From positions 1 through 64,000 of the forward strand of contig NZ_QJTE01000006.1 of the NCBI RefSeq assembly GCF_003217255.1: a DNA stretch of 64,000 nt. Reading direction: 5' to 3'. This document shows positions 54,631 to 64,000 of this stretch, one piece after another. Origin of the DNA: Pseudoroseicyclus aestuarii. GTDB taxonomy: Bacteria; Pseudomonadota; Alphaproteobacteria; Rhodobacterales; Rhodobacteraceae. Numbering within the stretch: position 1 is the stretch's first letter; each line of letters begins with the position of its first letter. A model generated the notes under the pieces. The model had not been told where the DNA came from. It saw only the letters and a program-made list of their open reading frames with translations, and ran no database searches. The translations under genes and the position numbers were made by a program.

Positions 54631-54813
54631 CGATGGCTCCTTGCTTTGCGCGCCGATTCACCGGGCCGCGCTGCCGATCCTAGCGCGCCTCGCGCCGGGC
54701 GTAACTCCCGTTATGCGCGAACCGCGGTCAATACCCTCTGCAGCACGGGGCCGCAGGGGGCGATAGCCTGGGCTGGTCGGCTCAGGGCTCGAAACGCCGG
54801 GGCAGGAGGGCGG

Positions 54814-56241
54814 TCAGACAACCGCCTCGGGGCTGCCCTGCGCGGCTTCGGTAATCCGCGCGAGCGACTCGTCCCGACCCAGGACCAGCATCATGTCGAA
54901 AACGCTCGGTGTGGCCGTTCGGCCCGCCAGCGCCGCGCGCAGGGGGCCGGCCAGCTTGCCCAGCCCGAGGCCTCGCGCTTCGGCCGCCGCGGCGACGATG
55001 GCCTCCAGCGCCTCTCGCGTCCAGCTAGCATCCTGCATCGGCGGCGTCAAATCCGCCAGTATGCCACGGGATTCCGCGTCCAGCGCCTTGGCGGCCTTTT
55101 CGTCCGGTACGATCGGCCGCTCTGCCAGGGCAAACTCCGCCTTTTCAAGGAGTTCGGGGAAACCCTTCGCGCGCTCCTTGAGGTGCGGCATGGCCAGCAG
55201 CACCCGCTCTTTCTGGCCCGGCTTCAGCGGCGCGGCACCCGTGGCAACAAGGAAGGCCTCAAGCTCCTGCATCAGCGCGGCGTCATCGGCAGCGGCGATG
55301 TGCTGGCGCGAGAGGTTATCGAGCTTCTTGAAATCGAGGCGGGCCGGCGCGCGGCCGATGCCGGAGAGATCGAACCACTCCCGCGCCTGCGCATCGGTGA
55401 AGAACTCGTCGTCGGCATGGCTCCAGCCGAGGCGGGTCAGGTAGTTGCGCATCGCCGCTGCGGGGTAGCCGAGGGCCTGATACTCCGCCGCGCCGGTGGC
55501 GCCATGCCGCTTCGACAGCTTCTTGCCGTCGGGGCCGTGGATCAGAGGGATATGGGCGAAGACCGGAAGGTCCCATCCCATCGCGCGGTAGACCAGCATC
55601 TGCCGGAAGGTGTTCGACAGGTGATCGTCGCCGCGGATCACATGGGTCACGCCCATGTCGTGATCGTCGACCACAACCGCCAGCATGTAGACCGGGCTGC
55701 CGTCGGAGCGCAGCAGCACCATGTCGTCCAGCTGGTCGCCGCCGACCGTCACGCTGCCCTGCACCGCGTCCTCCAGCGTCAGACTGCCGTCCAGCGGCGC
55801 CTTCACGCGGATCGCGTAGGGGGCATCGGGATGCTCCGCCTCCGGCACGTCCCGCCAGGGAGAGCGGAACAGCGTGCTGCGCCCCTCGGCGCGCGCGGCC
55901 TCGCGGAAGGCGTCGATTTCCTCCTGCGTGGCGAAGCACTTGTAGGCCGTCCCCTCGGCCAGCATCTGCTGCGCCACCTCGGCATGGCGCGCGGCGCCCT
56001 CGGCCTGGCTCACCGGCTCTCCGTCCCAGTCGAGGCCGAGCCAGCTCAGCCCGTCGAGGATCGCCTGCCGGTTCTCGGGGGTGGAGCGGGCGCGGTCGGT
56101 ATCCTCGATCCGCAGCAGGAAGGTCCCGCCGTGACCGCGCGCGTAAAGCCAGTTGAACAGCGCGGTGCGGGCGCCGCCGATATGCAGCGCGCCCGTGGGC
56201 GAGGGGGCGAAACGGGTGACCACCGGGCTGGATGCATCCAT
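54814..56241 (-). CDS. gltX: Glutamyl-tRNA synthetase
   Basis: A 475-residue class I synthetase. The HIGH motif is HIGG in [18 protein letters not shown] and the KMSKS motif is KLSKRH. Other GluRS landmarks are [11 protein letters not shown] and [10 protein letters not shown]. Start codon 56241 (preceded by AAAGG) is preferred to 56265, which adds eight non-conserved residues. It charges tRNA-Glu and, in alphaproteobacteria, often tRNA-Gln for later amidation. Divergent from comEC. Confidence 0.96.
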   Translation of the reverse strand: MDASSPVVTRFAPSPTGALHIGGARTALFNWLYARGHGGTFLLRIEDTDRARSTPENRQAILDGLSWLGLDWDGEPVSQAEGAARHAEVAQQMLAEGTAYKCFATQEEIDAFREAARAEGRSTLFRSPWRDVPEAEHPDAPYAIRVKAPLDGSLTLEDAVQGSVTVGGDQLDDMVLLRSDGSPVYMLAVVVDDHDMGVTHVIRGDDHLSNTFRQMLVYRAMGWDLPVFAHIPLIHGPDGKKLSKRHGATGAAEYQALGYPAAAMRNYLTRLGWSHADDEFFTDAQAREWFDLSGIGRAPARLDFKKLDNLSRQHIAAADDAALMQELEAFLVATGAAPLKPGQKERVLLAMPHLKERAKGFPELLEKAEFALAERPIVPDEKAAKALDAESRGILADLTPPMQDASWTREALEAIVAAAAEARGLGLGKLAGPLRAALAGRTATPSVFDMMLVLGRDESLARITEAAQGSPEAVV

Positions 56242-56329
56242 CGGGATTAACCTTTCGTCAACCATGAGGGGGCGAAGCTGCGAGGCAGCGGGTTCGCGCC
56301 CGGATACTGGAGGCAGGAGGGCAGGACAA

Positions 56330-58399
56330 GTGCAGCGCCCGCTGGGCAGGATGCCGCGCCTTCGGGTGCCGGAGGCGGGCTGGCTGCGGGACGCGCTGGC
56401 GGCGCAGCGCGGTCACCTGATGCTCTGGGTGCCAGTGCTTCTGGGGCTCGGCATCGGGATCTACTTCTCGCTGCCGGTAGAGCCGGCGGCGCCGCAGCTC
56501 TGGGCGCTTGCGGCGCTGGCCCTGCTGGGCCTCGCGGCGGCACTGCGCTGGCCGCGGCTTGCGCCGCTGCCGCTGGGGGCCGGCCTCGTGGCGGCAGGGC
56601 TGGTGCTGGGCGCGCTGCGTGCGCAATCCGTCGCGGCGCCGGTGCTGGGCTGGCGCTACTACGGCCCCGTCGAGGGACGTGTGGTAAAGGTCGACCGCTC
56701 CGCCAGCGACGCCGTGCGGCTGACGCTCGACCGCGTGCGGCTGGAGGACGTGGTGCCGGCGCGAACCCCCGCCCGCATTCGCCTGTCGCTGCACGGCCCG
56801 CCCGGCGGGCCGCATCCCGAGCCGGGGCTGCGGGTGATGACGACAGGGCACCTCTCGCCCCCCTCGGGCCCGGTGGAGCCGGGCGGCTTCGATTTCCGCC
56901 GCTACGCCTGGTTCCAGAGGCTCGGCGCGGTGGGCTATACCCGGGCGCCGGTGCTGCTGGCGGCGGATGAGGCGGCCCGGGAGGGGCTTGGCCTGCACCG
57001 GCTGCGAGCGCACCTGTCGGCGGCGGTGCGGTCCCGGATCGGCGGCGATGCAGGCGGTTTTGCCGCCGCGGTGACGACCGGCGACCGCAGCGGCCTGTCG
57101 CGCGGCGCGACGGAGGCGCTGCGCGACGCCAACCTCTTCCACCTCGTCTCGATTTCGGGGATGCACATGGGCATGCTCGCCGGTTTCGTCTTCGCCGCCC
57201 TGCGCGGCGGGCTGGCGCTGATCCCGCCGCTGGCGCTGCGCCTGCCGGCCAAGAAGATCGCCGCCGGGTTGGCACTGGCGGCGGCGGGTTTCTACCTCGC
57301 CCTCGCCGGGCGGGCGGTGGCGACGGAGCGCGCGTTTGTCATGGTCGCGGTGATGCTGGGCGCGGTGCTGCTGGACCGGCGCGCGATCAGCCTGCGCGCG
57401 CTGGCGACGGCGGCGCTGATCGTCCTCGCGCTGCGGCCCGAGACATTGCTTTCGGCCGGATTCCAGATGTCCTTCGCCGCGGTCGTGGCGCTGATCGCGG
57501 TCTTCTCGGTCCTGCCGTATCGGCTGATCCAAGGCCGCTGGGCCTTTCTCGCGCCGGTGCTGGGCCTGGCACTGTCCTCGGTCGTGGCGGGGATGGCGAC
57601 GGCGCCCTTTGCGGCGGCGCATTTCAACCGCGTCGCGCATTACGGTCTGCTCGCCAACCTCCTCGCCGTGCCGGCCATGGCCTCTCTCGTCATGCCGGGG
57701 GCGGTCTTGGCTGCCCTCCTGTCGCCGCTGGGGCTGGCTGCGCCGGCCTTGGGCCTGATGGCGCTGGGATCGGGCTGGATCCTCTGGGTGGCACAGGCGA
57801 TCGCGGGGCTGGGGGGCGCGACGTCGGCGGTGGCCACGCCGCCGCCGCCCGTGCTGCCGCTGATCGTCGCGAGCGGGCTCTTCCTCGCGCTCTGGCGCGG
57901 GCACCTGCGCGCCAGCGGCCTTCTGCCCCTGGCCCTGGCCGCCGGCCTTTGGCTGCGGGCAGAGCGGCCGGCCCTGCTGATCGCCGAAAGCGGCGCGCTG
58001 ATCGGGTTGATGACGCCAGAGGGGCGGGCCCTGTCGAAGCCCGGCGGGGACGGCTATGCCGCCGGTGCCTGGCTGCTGCACGACGGCTCGACCCTCGCGC
58101 AGGAGGAGGCGCATCGCGCCCTCGCATTGCCGCGCGACGGGAAGATCGCCCGCGCACAGCTGGGCGAGGCGCTGGTGATGCAGGTCTCGGGCAAGACGGC
58201 GCTGGCCGGGATCGACGGCTGCGGCGGCGCCGACCTGCTCGTGCTCGATCAACGGGACGACGCGCCGCGCCCCTGCCGCGTTCTCGACGCAGGCAGGCTC
58301 AGACGGACGGGCGCGGTTGCCGTCAGCGCCCGAGACGGCATGATGGTCATCGAGACCTCGGCCGAGCGGGCGGGGCAGAGGCCCTGGACGACAGGGTGA
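56330..58399 (+). CDS. comEC: ComEC/Rec2-family DNA-uptake channel protein
   Basis: A 689-residue polytopic membrane protein. An N-terminal membrane region and soluble DUF4131/OB-like domain (about residues 100-200) precede the Competence domain, with its signature [20 protein letters not shown], then [13 protein letters not shown] and [13 protein letters not shown]. The usual C-terminal metallo-beta-lactamase domain is reduced: about 130 residues remain without an HxHxDH motif, as is common in alphaproteobacteria. GTG 56330 is chosen because AGGAGG lies 9 bases upstream. It would carry single-stranded DNA across the inner membrane if competence genes exist elsewhere. Confidence 0.92.
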   Translation: MQRPLGRMPRLRVPEAGWLRDALAAQRGHLMLWVPVLLGLGIGIYFSLPVEPAAPQLWALAALALLGLAAALRWPRLAPLPLGAGLVAAGLVLGALRAQSVAAPVLGWRYYGPVEGRVVKVDRSASDAVRLTLDRVRLEDVVPARTPARIRLSLHGPPGGPHPEPGLRVMTTGHLSPPSGPVEPGGFDFRRYAWFQRLGAVGYTRAPVLLAADEAAREGLGLHRLRAHLSAAVRSRIGGDAGGFAAAVTTGDRSGLSRGATEALRDANLFHLVSISGMHMGMLAGFVFAALRGGLALIPPLALRLPAKKIAAGLALAAAGFYLALAGRAVATERAFVMVAVMLGAVLLDRRAISLRALATAALIVLALRPETLLSAGFQMSFAAVVALIAVFSVLPYRLIQGRWAFLAPVLGLALSSVVAGMATAPFAAAHFNRVAHYGLLANLLAVPAMASLVMPGAVLAALLSPLGLAAPALGLMALGSGWILWVAQAIAGLGGATSAVATPPPPVLPLIVASGLFLALWRGHLRASGLLPLALAAGLWLRAERPALLIAESGALIGLMTPEGRALSKPGGDGYAAGAWLLHDGSTLAQEEAHRALALPRDGKIARAQLGEALVMQVSGKTALAGIDGCGGADLLVLDQRDDAPRPCRVLDAGRLRRTGAVAVSARDGMMVIETSAERAGQRPWTTG

Positions 58400-58437
58400 G
58401 GCGCCCGCTGCGGGCCGCGGGTCCTGTCGTCCAGGGC
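58381..58437 (+). terminator. Long-stem terminator overlapping the comEC stop codon
   Basis: GCCCTGGACGACAGG (58381-58395) and CCTGTCGTCCAGGGC (58423-58437) are perfect 15-base inverted repeats. The loop contains a second small hairpin, GCCCG-CTG-CGGGC. The left arm covers the last codons of comEC just before TGA at 58397. Confidence 0.7.
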
Positions 58438-58440
58438 AGC

Positions 58441-58462
58441 GCACCGCGATGCGACGCGGTGC
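58441..58462. terminator. Second hairpin between comEC and lexA
   Basis: GCACCGCG (58441-58448) pairs with CGCGGTGC (58455-58462), with a 6-base loop. It lies 39 bases from the lexA stop, so it probably terminates the minus-strand lexA transcript. Confidence 0.55.
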
Positions 58463-58500
58463 ACGAGCAGGAAATGGCCCGAAGCAGTCCGTCTGGCGCG

Positions 58501-59169
58501 TCAGTAGCTGCGGATCAGCCCGACGAGACGGCCCTGAACCTTGACCTTGTCCTGCGGGTAGCTGCGCGTCTCGTAGGCCGGGTTCGCCGCCTCGAGCGCG
58601 ATCATCCCGCCCTGGCGGCGGAACCGCTTGAGCGTGGCTTCCTGATCCTCGATCAGCGCGACGACGATATCGCCGGCATCGGCGGTCTCGGTCTCGCGGA
58701 CGACGACGACGTCGCCGTCGTTGATGCCCGCCTCGATCATCGAGTCCCCCCGCACCTCGAGCGCGAAGTAGCTGCCGCTGCCCAGCATGCTTTGCGGTAC
58801 CGCGATCTCGTGGCTGACCTCGGCGATGGCCGAGATCGGGACACCGGCGGCGATCCGCCCCATGACCGGCAGCATCGAGGCGGCGATGACGGCCGGCGGC
58901 AGCGCCGGCTCGTCGGCCTTGGGGGCTGCGACGGCGGCCTTGCGCCCGGCCATGCTGTCGGGAAGCTTCACGATCTCGAGCGCGCGGGCGCGATGGGCCA
59001 GCCGGCGGATGAACCCACGCTCTTCGAGCGCCGTGATAAGCCGGTGGATACCGGACTTGGAGCGCAGGTCGAGCGCGTCCTTCATCTCGTCGAAGCTGGG
59101 GGGCACACCATCGCGCTGCACGCGCGCATGGATGAATTCCAGCAGATCGAGCTGCTTCTTGGTGAGCAT
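58501..59169 (-). CDS. lexA: LexA repressor of the SOS response
   Basis: A 222-residue repressor-protease. The N-terminal winged helix ([40 protein letters not shown]) binds DNA. The self-cleavage site is Ala108-Gly109 (AAGVP), with catalytic Ser143 (GDSM) and Lys181 (TLKRF). RecA-stimulated cleavage releases SOS genes. A perfect GTTC-N7-GTTC box 45-59 bases upstream of its start indicates autoregulation. Ribosome site and ATG at 59169 are standard. Confidence 0.97.
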   Translation of the reverse strand: MLTKKQLDLLEFIHARVQRDGVPPSFDEMKDALDLRSKSGIHRLITALEERGFIRRLAHRARALEIVKLPDSMAGRKAAVAAPKADEPALPPAVIAASMLPVMGRIAAGVPISAIAEVSHEIAVPQSMLGSGSYFALEVRGDSMIEAGINDGDVVVVRETETADAGDIVVALIEDQEATLKRFRRQGGMIALEAANPAYETRSYPQDKVKVQGRLVGLIRSY

Positions 59170-59213
59170 CGGGACCCTTTCATCCTCCGGCGCAACGGCG
59201 CGCCGCTGAAGAT

Positions 59214-59228
59214 GTTCTAGTCACGTTC
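59214..59228 (+). promoter_or_regulatory. LexA (SOS) box
   Basis: GTTCTAGTCACGTTC is an exact match to the alphaproteobacterial LexA box GTTC-N7-GTTC. It lies upstream of lexA on its promoter side, between lexA and moeA. Confidence 0.9.
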
Positions 59229-59247
59229 TCGTTTTGTGTCAACCTGT

Positions 59248-60426
59248 TCAGGACCGGAGCGCGATGACCTGAGCCATCTCGCCGGGCGCACTGGCGCCGG
59301 CGCCCGGGGGCTGGACGATCAGCGCGTCCGACTGCGCCAGAACCGACAGAAGGGCGCTGTCCTGGCGCGGCAGTGGCTGCACTTGGCCGCCCTCGATGCG
59401 CGCGCGCAGGTAGTGCTCGCGCGGGCCGTTGGCAGGGAGCGCCTCTGCCAGCGGCATGGTCTGGCGCGGCGCGGGGGCGGCGGGCAGGCCGAGCATGGCG
59501 CGCAGCACCGGCACGAGGAAGACATGGCCGCAGACCATGGCCGAGACCGGGTTGCCGGGCAGGCCGATCATCGCCGCGCCCTGCATGCGGCCGGCCATCA
59601 GCGGCTTGCCGGGGCGCATCGCGACCTTGTGGAAGGCCAGGTCCACGCCTGCCGCGCCGGCGGCCTGCGCGACGAGGTCGTGATCCCCGACCGAGGCGCC
59701 GCCGATGGTGACGATCAGGTCGGCGCCCTGCGCCAGCGCAAAGCTCTGCGCCAGCCCCTCAAGGCTGTCGTCGGCGATGGGCAGCAGCCGCGGGTGGCCC
59801 CCGGCCTGCGCGATCAGCGCATGCAGGCCATAGCTGTTGGAGGCGGTGATCTGCCCCGGCGCCAGCGGGCGGCCCGGCGGCACCAGCTCGTCCCCCGTGG
59901 CGAGGATCGCCACATCGGGGCGCCGGATGACGGGCAGCACCGCATGCCCCATGGCAGCGGCCAGCGCGATATCGGCGGGGGCGAGGATGCGCGGCGCCTC
60001 GAGCGCATCGCCCAGTGAAAAATCGTTGCCGGCGGGGCGGATGTGGCGCCCCTGCGGGATCGCGCCGGTCAGCGTGACGCTGTCACCGTGGGCCTCGACA
60101 TCCTCCTGCAGCAGCACGCGGTCCGCGCCCTGCGGGACCGGCGCGCCGGTAAAGATGCGCACCGCTTCGCCCGCGCCGAGGCTGCCGGCGAAGGGATGCC
60201 CGGCGGCGGACTGGCCGATGACCCGAAGCTGCGCGCCCTGTTGGGCATCCGCGTCCCTCAGCGCGTAGCCGTCCATGGCCGAGGCATCGAAGGGCGGCTG
60301 CGCATGGCGCGCGGCGAGGGGGCGGGCCAGCACGCGGCCAAGCGCCTTGGTCAGCGGCACCTCCTCGACCGGGAGGGGCGAGACGAGCGAAAAGAGCTGG
60401 TCCAGGGCCTGCGAGACGGGGATCAC
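59248..60426 (-). CDS. moeA: Molybdopterin molybdenumtransferase MoeA
   Basis: A 392-residue protein that inserts molybdate into adenylated molybdopterin. [57 protein letters not shown] and [11 protein letters not shown] follow the MoeA pattern in order. Translation begins at GTG 60426, overlapping the moaC stop (GTGA). It is the last gene of the trpG-trpD-ung-trpC-moaC-moeA run. Confidence 0.95.
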   Translation of the reverse strand: MIPVSQALDQLFSLVSPLPVEEVPLTKALGRVLARPLAARHAQPPFDASAMDGYALRDADAQQGAQLRVIGQSAAGHPFAGSLGAGEAVRIFTGAPVPQGADRVLLQEDVEAHGDSVTLTGAIPQGRHIRPAGNDFSLGDALEAPRILAPADIALAAAMGHAVLPVIRRPDVAILATGDELVPPGRPLAPGQITASNSYGLHALIAQAGGHPRLLPIADDSLEGLAQSFALAQGADLIVTIGGASVGDHDLVAQAAGAAGVDLAFHKVAMRPGKPLMAGRMQGAAMIGLPGNPVSAMVCGHVFLVPVLRAMLGLPAAPAPRQTMPLAEALPANGPREHYLRARIEGGQVQPLPRQDSALLSVLAQSDALIVQPPGAGASAPGEMAQVIALRS

Positions 60427-60902
60427 GGGGCCGGCGCCTCGTAGCGACCGGATTTGCCGCCTTCTTTCAGCGCGAGGCGGATGCCGCCGATCTCCATCCC
60501 CTTTTCCGCTGCCTTGAGCATGTCGTAGATCGTCAGCGCGGCGGTCGAGACGGCGGTCAGCGCCTCCATCTCGACCCCGGTGCGGCCCGTGGTCTTGACG
60601 GTGGCGCGCAGGCGCAGGCCGGGCAGGGACGCGTCCGGCGTGATGTCGAGGGCGACCTTGGCGATGGGCAGCGGGTGGCACAGCGGGATGAGGTCGGCGG
60701 TGCGCTTGGCGCCCATGATCCCGGCGAGGCGCGCGGTGCCGATGACATCGCCCTTGTCCGCGCGACCTTCCGTCGCAAGATCAAGGGTTTGCGCCGTCAT
60801 CTTCACCCAGCCCTCGGCCACGGCGAGGCGCGCCGTCTCGGTCTTCTCCGAGACATCGACCATATGCGCATGGCCCGCCGCGTCGAAGTGGCTGAGGCTC
60901 AC
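60423..60902 (-). CDS. moaC: Cyclic pyranopterin monophosphate synthase MoaC
   Basis: A 159-residue enzyme of the first molybdenum-cofactor step, working after the radical-SAM enzyme MoaA. The conserved [28 protein letters not shown] is intact, as is [27 protein letters not shown] with the catalytic Lys and Asp in the final part. Its ATG overlaps the trpC stop by 4 bases. moaA is not in the window. Confidence 0.96.
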   Translation of the reverse strand: MSLSHFDAAGHAHMVDVSEKTETARLAVAEGWVKMTAQTLDLATEGRADKGDVIGTARLAGIMGAKRTADLIPLCHPLPIAKVALDITPDASLPGLRLRATVKTTGRTGVEMEALTAVSTAALTIYDMLKAAEKGMEIGGIRLALKEGGKSGRYEAPAP

Positions 60903-61696
60903 GAGGCTGCCGCCGGCGCCGGGGCGAGGATGGCACGCGTGGCGGCCGTGACATCCTCCTGCCGCATCAGGCTTTCGCCGATCAGGAAGGCGCGGGCGCC
61001 GTATTCGGCAAGATCGGCGAGATCGGCGGGCGTGAAGAGCCCGCTTTCGGCCACCACGACGCGATCCGCGGGCACCTGCGGCGCCAGCCGCCGGGTCGTG
61101 CCGAGGTCGGTCTCGAAGCTGCGCAGGTCGCGGTTGTTGATGCCGATCATCGGGCAGGGCAGTTCGAGCGCGCGCTCAAGCTCCGCGTCGTCGTGCACCT
61201 CGATCAGCGCGTCCATGCCCCACTGCGCGGCGGCATCGGCGATCTCGGCGGCCTGCGCGTCCGAAAGGGTCGCCATGATGATCAGGATGCAATCGGCGCC
61301 AAGCGCGCGGCTTTCGACGACCTGCCAGGGGTCGTAGAGAAAATCCTTGCGCAGCACCGGCAGGTCCACCGCCCCGCGGGCGGCGACGAGGAAATCCTCG
61401 TGCCCCTGAAAGCTCGGCCCGTCGGTCAGCACCGAAAGGCAGGCAGCGCCGCCTGCGGCATAGGCGCGGGCGAGGGCGGGCGGATCGAAATCGGGACGGA
61501 TCAGCCCCTTGGAGGGGCTCGCCTTCTTCACCTCGGCGATCAGCCCGTAGCCGGGCTGGGCGGCGAGGGCGCGGGCGAAGCCGCGCGGGGCATCCGCCGC
61601 GCGGGCGCGGTCTTCCATCTCGGAGAGGGGCGCCTGCGCCTTGCGGGCGGCGATCTCCTCCAGCTTATAGGCCTTGATGCGGTCGAGAATATGCAT
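60899..61696 (-). CDS. trpC: Indole-3-glycerol-phosphate synthase TrpC
   Basis: A 265-residue TIM-barrel enzyme of tryptophan synthesis. [63 protein letters not shown] and [16 protein letters not shown] contain the catalytic lysines and glutamates. It is 10 bases downstream of ung in a polycistronic trp/mo operon. Confidence 0.97.
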   Translation of the reverse strand: MHILDRIKAYKLEEIAARKAQAPLSEMEDRARAADAPRGFARALAAQPGYGLIAEVKKASPSKGLIRPDFDPPALARAYAAGGAACLSVLTDGPSFQGHEDFLVAARGAVDLPVLRKDFLYDPWQVVESRALGADCILIIMATLSDAQAAEIADAAAQWGMDALIEVHDDAELERALELPCPMIGINNRDLRSFETDLGTTRRLAPQVPADRVVVAESGLFTPADLADLAEYGARAFLIGESLMRQEDVTAATRAILAPAPAAAS

Positions 61697-61706
61697 GGCG
61701 AGGTAT

Positions 61707-62390
61707 CTAGTCCGCTGCGTCAGGGTTGGAAAGCGTCCCGGTCCAATCGATGCGCCCTTCGCCCTGTGTCGTAAGCCAGTCGTTGACCCGGCTGAAGGGG
61801 CGCGAGCCGAAGAAGCCGCGATAGGCCGAGAGGGGCGAGGGATGCGCGCTCTCGATCACGAGGCTGCCGGGGCAGGTAATCTGGCCGCGGAATGTCTGCG
61901 CCGGTCCGCCCCAGAGGATATAGGCCCGCGGCCGATCCGAAAGCCGCGCCAGCACGTCGCGCACCAGCGCGTCCCAGCCCAGCCGGGCATGGCCCTTGGC
62001 CGCGCCTTCCGGCACCGTCAGCGCGGTGTTCAGCAGCAGGACGCCCTGCGCAGCAAGGTCGGGCAGGTCGGTGCGGCTGCGGGGCGTGCCAAGATCGGCC
62101 TCCATCTCCTTGAAAATATTACCAAGACTGTCGAGGCGCCCGGGAAAGTCCCGCGGGATCGAGAAGGCGAGGCCGTCTGCCTTGCCCGGCGTGTGATAGG
62201 GGTCCTGGCCCAGGATCACCACGCGCACCGCCTCGGGCGGGGCGGCGGCGAGGGCGGCGAAGACGCGCGGCGCCGGCGGATGGATCACGCGGGTCTCGGC
62301 AGCCAGCGCCGCGCGCAGGGCGGGCCAGCGAGTGTCCCAGAAAGGCAGCCCGTCCCAGCCGGGCGGCGCCGGGCGCGCGGGCAGGTCCAT
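61707..62390 (-). CDS. ung: Uracil-DNA glycosylase (family 1)
   Basis: A 227-residue DNA-repair enzyme that removes uracil. [17 protein letters not shown] contains the catalytic Asp63, [10 protein letters not shown] follows, and [20 protein letters not shown] carries the catalytic His. It lies between trpD (5-base gap) and trpC (10-base gap) on the same strand, so it is expressed with tryptophan genes. The N-terminus is slightly short compared with E. coli Ung, which is usual for the clade. Confidence 0.95.
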   Translation of the reverse strand: MDLPARPAPPGWDGLPFWDTRWPALRAALAAETRVIHPPAPRVFAALAAAPPEAVRVVILGQDPYHTPGKADGLAFSIPRDFPGRLDSLGNIFKEMEADLGTPRSRTDLPDLAAQGVLLLNTALTVPEGAAKGHARLGWDALVRDVLARLSDRPRAYILWGGPAQTFRGQITCPGSLVIESAHPSPLSAYRGFFGSRPFSRVNDWLTTQGEGRIDWTGTLSNPDAAD

Positions 62391-62395
62391 GCGCG

Positions 62396-63415
62396 TCAGC
62401 TCGCCGGGCTGATCCGGGCCAGCGTCTCGGCCGCGCGGGCGGCGGCGCCGCTGTCGATGGCCTGCGCCGCGATCTCGGCCCCTTCGGGCAGGCTGGTGGC
62501 CTTGCCGGCGACCAGCAGCGCGGCGGCGGCGTTCAGCAGCACCGCGTCGCGGTAGCCCGAAGGCTCGCCCGCCAGCAACGCGCGCATCGCCGCCCCGTTC
62601 TCTTCGGGGCCGCCGCCGATGATCGCCTCGAAGGGATGGGCCTTGAGGCCCGCGTCATGGGGCGAGACCTTGAACTCGCTGATCAGCCCGTCCTTCAGCT
62701 GGACGACATGGCTGGGGGCGGAAATACTCAGCTCGTCGCTGCCGTCGCCGCCATGCACCAGCCATGCGGCTTCGGTCCCCAGCGCCTGCAGCGTCTCGGC
62801 CATTGGCCGGCAGAGCGCGGCCGAGAAGGAGCCGGTCAGCTGCCGCTTCACCCCGGCGGGGTTGGTCAGGGGCCCGAGGATGTTGAAGATCGTGCGGGTG
62901 CCCAGCTCGGCCCGGATCGGGCCGACGTGGCGCATCGCGGGATGATGCATCGCCGCCATCATGAAGCCGATGCCGGCCTCGGCGAGGCAGCGCTCCACCA
63001 CGTCGGGGCCGACCATGGTCTCGATCCCCAGAACGCCCAGCACATCGGCGGCGCCCGAGGCGGAAGAGAGCTTGCGGTTGCCGTGCTTGGCCACCGGCAC
63101 CCCGGCGCCCGCCACCACGAGGGCCGCGGCGGTCGAGATGTTCAGCGTCTGCATGCCGTCGCCGCCGGTCCCGACGATGTCGATCGCGCCCTCGGGGGCG
63201 GTCACGCGCAGGCAGCGCTCGCGCATGGTGGCGGCGGCACCGGCGATCTCGTCGATGCTCTCGCCGCGCATCCGCAGTGTCATCAGGAAACCGCCGACCT
63301 GCCCCGGACTGGCCGTGCCATCAAAGAGGATGCCAAAGGCCTCAGCGGCCTCGCTGCGGGTCAGGGTGCCCTCGGCGGCGCGGCCGATCAGCGGGCGAAG
63401 GCGATTGTCGCTCAT
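62396..63415 (-). CDS. trpD: Anthranilate phosphoribosyltransferase TrpD
   Basis: A 339-residue enzyme. [21 protein letters not shown] binds phosphoribosyl pyrophosphate, [21 protein letters not shown] and [37 protein letters not shown] are hallmark segments, and [11 protein letters not shown] follows. Its ATG overlaps the trpG stop (ATGA). Confidence 0.97.
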   Translation of the reverse strand: MSDNRLRPLIGRAAEGTLTRSEAAEAFGILFDGTASPGQVGGFLMTLRMRGESIDEIAGAAATMRERCLRVTAPEGAIDIVGTGGDGMQTLNISTAAALVVAGAGVPVAKHGNRKLSSASGAADVLGVLGIETMVGPDVVERCLAEAGIGFMMAAMHHPAMRHVGPIRAELGTRTIFNILGPLTNPAGVKRQLTGSFSAALCRPMAETLQALGTEAAWLVHGGDGSDELSISAPSHVVQLKDGLISEFKVSPHDAGLKAHPFEAIIGGGPEENGAAMRALLAGEPSGYRDAVLLNAAAALLVAGKATSLPEGAEIAAQAIDSGAAARAAETLARISPAS

Positions 63416-63999
63416 GCCGGGGTCTCCTGCAGGACGCGGTTCAGGAAATTCTGCAGCAGGCGGTGCCCGTGGTCCGAGGCGATGCTCTCGGGGTGGAACT
63501 GCACGCCCTCGATGGGCCGCGTCCTGTGGCGCAGGCCCATGATCGTGCCATCCGCCAGCCATGCGGTGACCTCGAGCTCGGGCGGCAGGCTTTCGCGATC
63601 GACGATCAGCGAGTGGTAGCGGGTGGCGGTGAAGGGGCTGGGCAGCCCCTCGAAGACGCCCTGGCCGTCGTGAAAGATCTCGGCCGTCTTGCCGTGCACG
63701 ATCTCGCTGGCGCGCATCACGGTGCCGCCGAAGACCTGCCCGATGGCCTGATGCCCGAGGCAGACGCCGAAGAGCGGCGTCTCGGTCTCGGCGGCGGCCT
63801 CGGTCAGGGCCATGCAGATGCCGGCCTCGTTCGGGGTGCAGGGCCCGGGCGAGAGCACGATGCCCGCCGGGTTCAACGCCATCGCCTGCTGCACATTCAG
63901 CGCATCGTTGCGGCGCACCTCGACCTCGGCCCCGAGTTCCCCGAGGTAATGCACCAGGTTGAAGGTGAAGCTGTCGTAGTTGTCGATCAGAAGCAGCAT
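63412..63999 (-). CDS. trpG: Anthranilate synthase glutamine amidotransferase subunit TrpG
   Basis: A 195-residue class I glutamine amidotransferase. [21 protein letters not shown] is the TrpG/PabA opening. The nucleophile is Cys80 in [15 protein letters not shown], and the His-Glu pair is in [12 protein letters not shown] 63999 is one base from the window edge, so the gene is complete but its upstream partner (expected trpE) is not visible. It could also serve aminodeoxychorismate synthase, as TrpG/PabA are hard to separate; the trpD neighbour favours TrpG. Confidence 0.95.
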   Translation of the reverse strand: MLLLIDNYDSFTFNLVHYLGELGAEVEVRRNDALNVQQAMALNPAGIVLSPGPCTPNEAGICMALTEAAAETETPLFGVCLGHQAIGQVFGGTVMRASEIVHGKTAEIFHDGQGVFEGLPSPFTATRYHSLIVDRESLPPELEVTAWLADGTIMGLRHRTRPIEGVQFHPESIASDHGHRLLQNFLNRVLQETPA

Positions 64000-64000
64000 G

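Noticed and set aside
53689-56250. 853-residue plus-strand frame opposite gltA and gltX
   Set aside because: It spans two conserved housekeeping genes antisense and shows no recognisable domain.
56258-58444. 728-residue minus-strand frame opposite comEC
   Set aside because: Composition is Arg/Gln/His-rich and motif-free; comEC motifs are intact on the other strand.

Overview
The window looks like chromosomal DNA of a high-GC alphaproteobacterium of the Rhodobacteraceae/Paracoccaceae type. The basis is the right-hand housekeeping block gltX-gltA / comEC / lexA-moeA-moaC-trpC-ung-trpD-trpG, a GTTC-N7-GTTC LexA box, many alphaproteobacterial-type transporter operons, and intergenic repeats that resemble roseobacter intergenic repeats. 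Genus and species cannot be fixed from the sequence alone.

Positions 1-10.4 kb are accessory DNA. The segment opens with the right end of an IS3-family element. Next come scattered small genes: an MDR oxidoreductase with a divergent LysR regulator, an AraC regulator with a divergent SDR, an orphan membrane/coiled-coil protein and an AAC(6')-like acetyltransferase. They are separated by long gene-free stretches filled with degenerate repeats. At 6870-9953 lies a 3.08-kb IS1595-type element with 30-bp terminal inverted repeats. It carries a frameshifted transposase plus two passenger genes, an ArsR regulator and an MFS exporter. At 10385-10436 is a clean 3' fragment of a tRNA-Arg(CCG) gene, placed as expected for the right-hand attachment scar of an island whose intact tRNA would lie to the left of the window.

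Positions 10.6-16 kb hold an aldo/keto reductase, a compositionally distinct MrcB_N-HNH nuclease, a hemerythrin protein, and an HxlR regulator divergent from a PRISE-type reductase. From 15.6 to 23.1 kb there is a sugar-uptake regulon: a LacI repressor, a GH32-like hydrolase, a serine hydrolase and a complete ABC sugar importer. Two matching LacI-type operators sit ahead of the two halves. From 23.2 to 26.9 kb an operon encodes a FecCD/BtuF-type metal-chelate importer translationally coupled to a SAM methyltransferase. Then come PhoX with a recognisable PHO box, and a gamma-glutamyltransferase.

Positions 31.4-35.6 kb are a four-gene arsenic operon joined by 4-bp overlaps: an ArsR-ArsC fusion, GAPDH, ArsJ and ACR3. 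Together it covers sensing, arsenate reduction and As(III) export, plus a second route via 1-arseno-3-phosphoglycerate. Positions 35.7-45.1 kb form a carnitine degradation cluster: BKACE enzyme, fused carnitine dehydrogenase/thioesterase, a Dpp-type ABC importer, an HSL-type esterase and a divergent GATase/AraC regulator. Positions 47-50.6 kb carry a MetR-like regulator with mesX-mesD and a flavin reductase, a folate-independent methionine synthase system. The rest is dusA, a TauE/SafE exporter, and the conserved block of citrate synthase, Glu-tRNA synthetase, ComEC, LexA, molybdopterin and tryptophan genes. In that block ung sits between trpD and trpC.

The findings I would look at first are the passenger-carrying IS1595 element, the tRNA-Arg scar, the carnitine cluster with its peptide-type importer, the paired LacI operators, the mesXD-flavin reductase unit, and the chelate importer with its coupled methyltransferase. 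No rRNA, intact tRNA or CRISPR array was seen.
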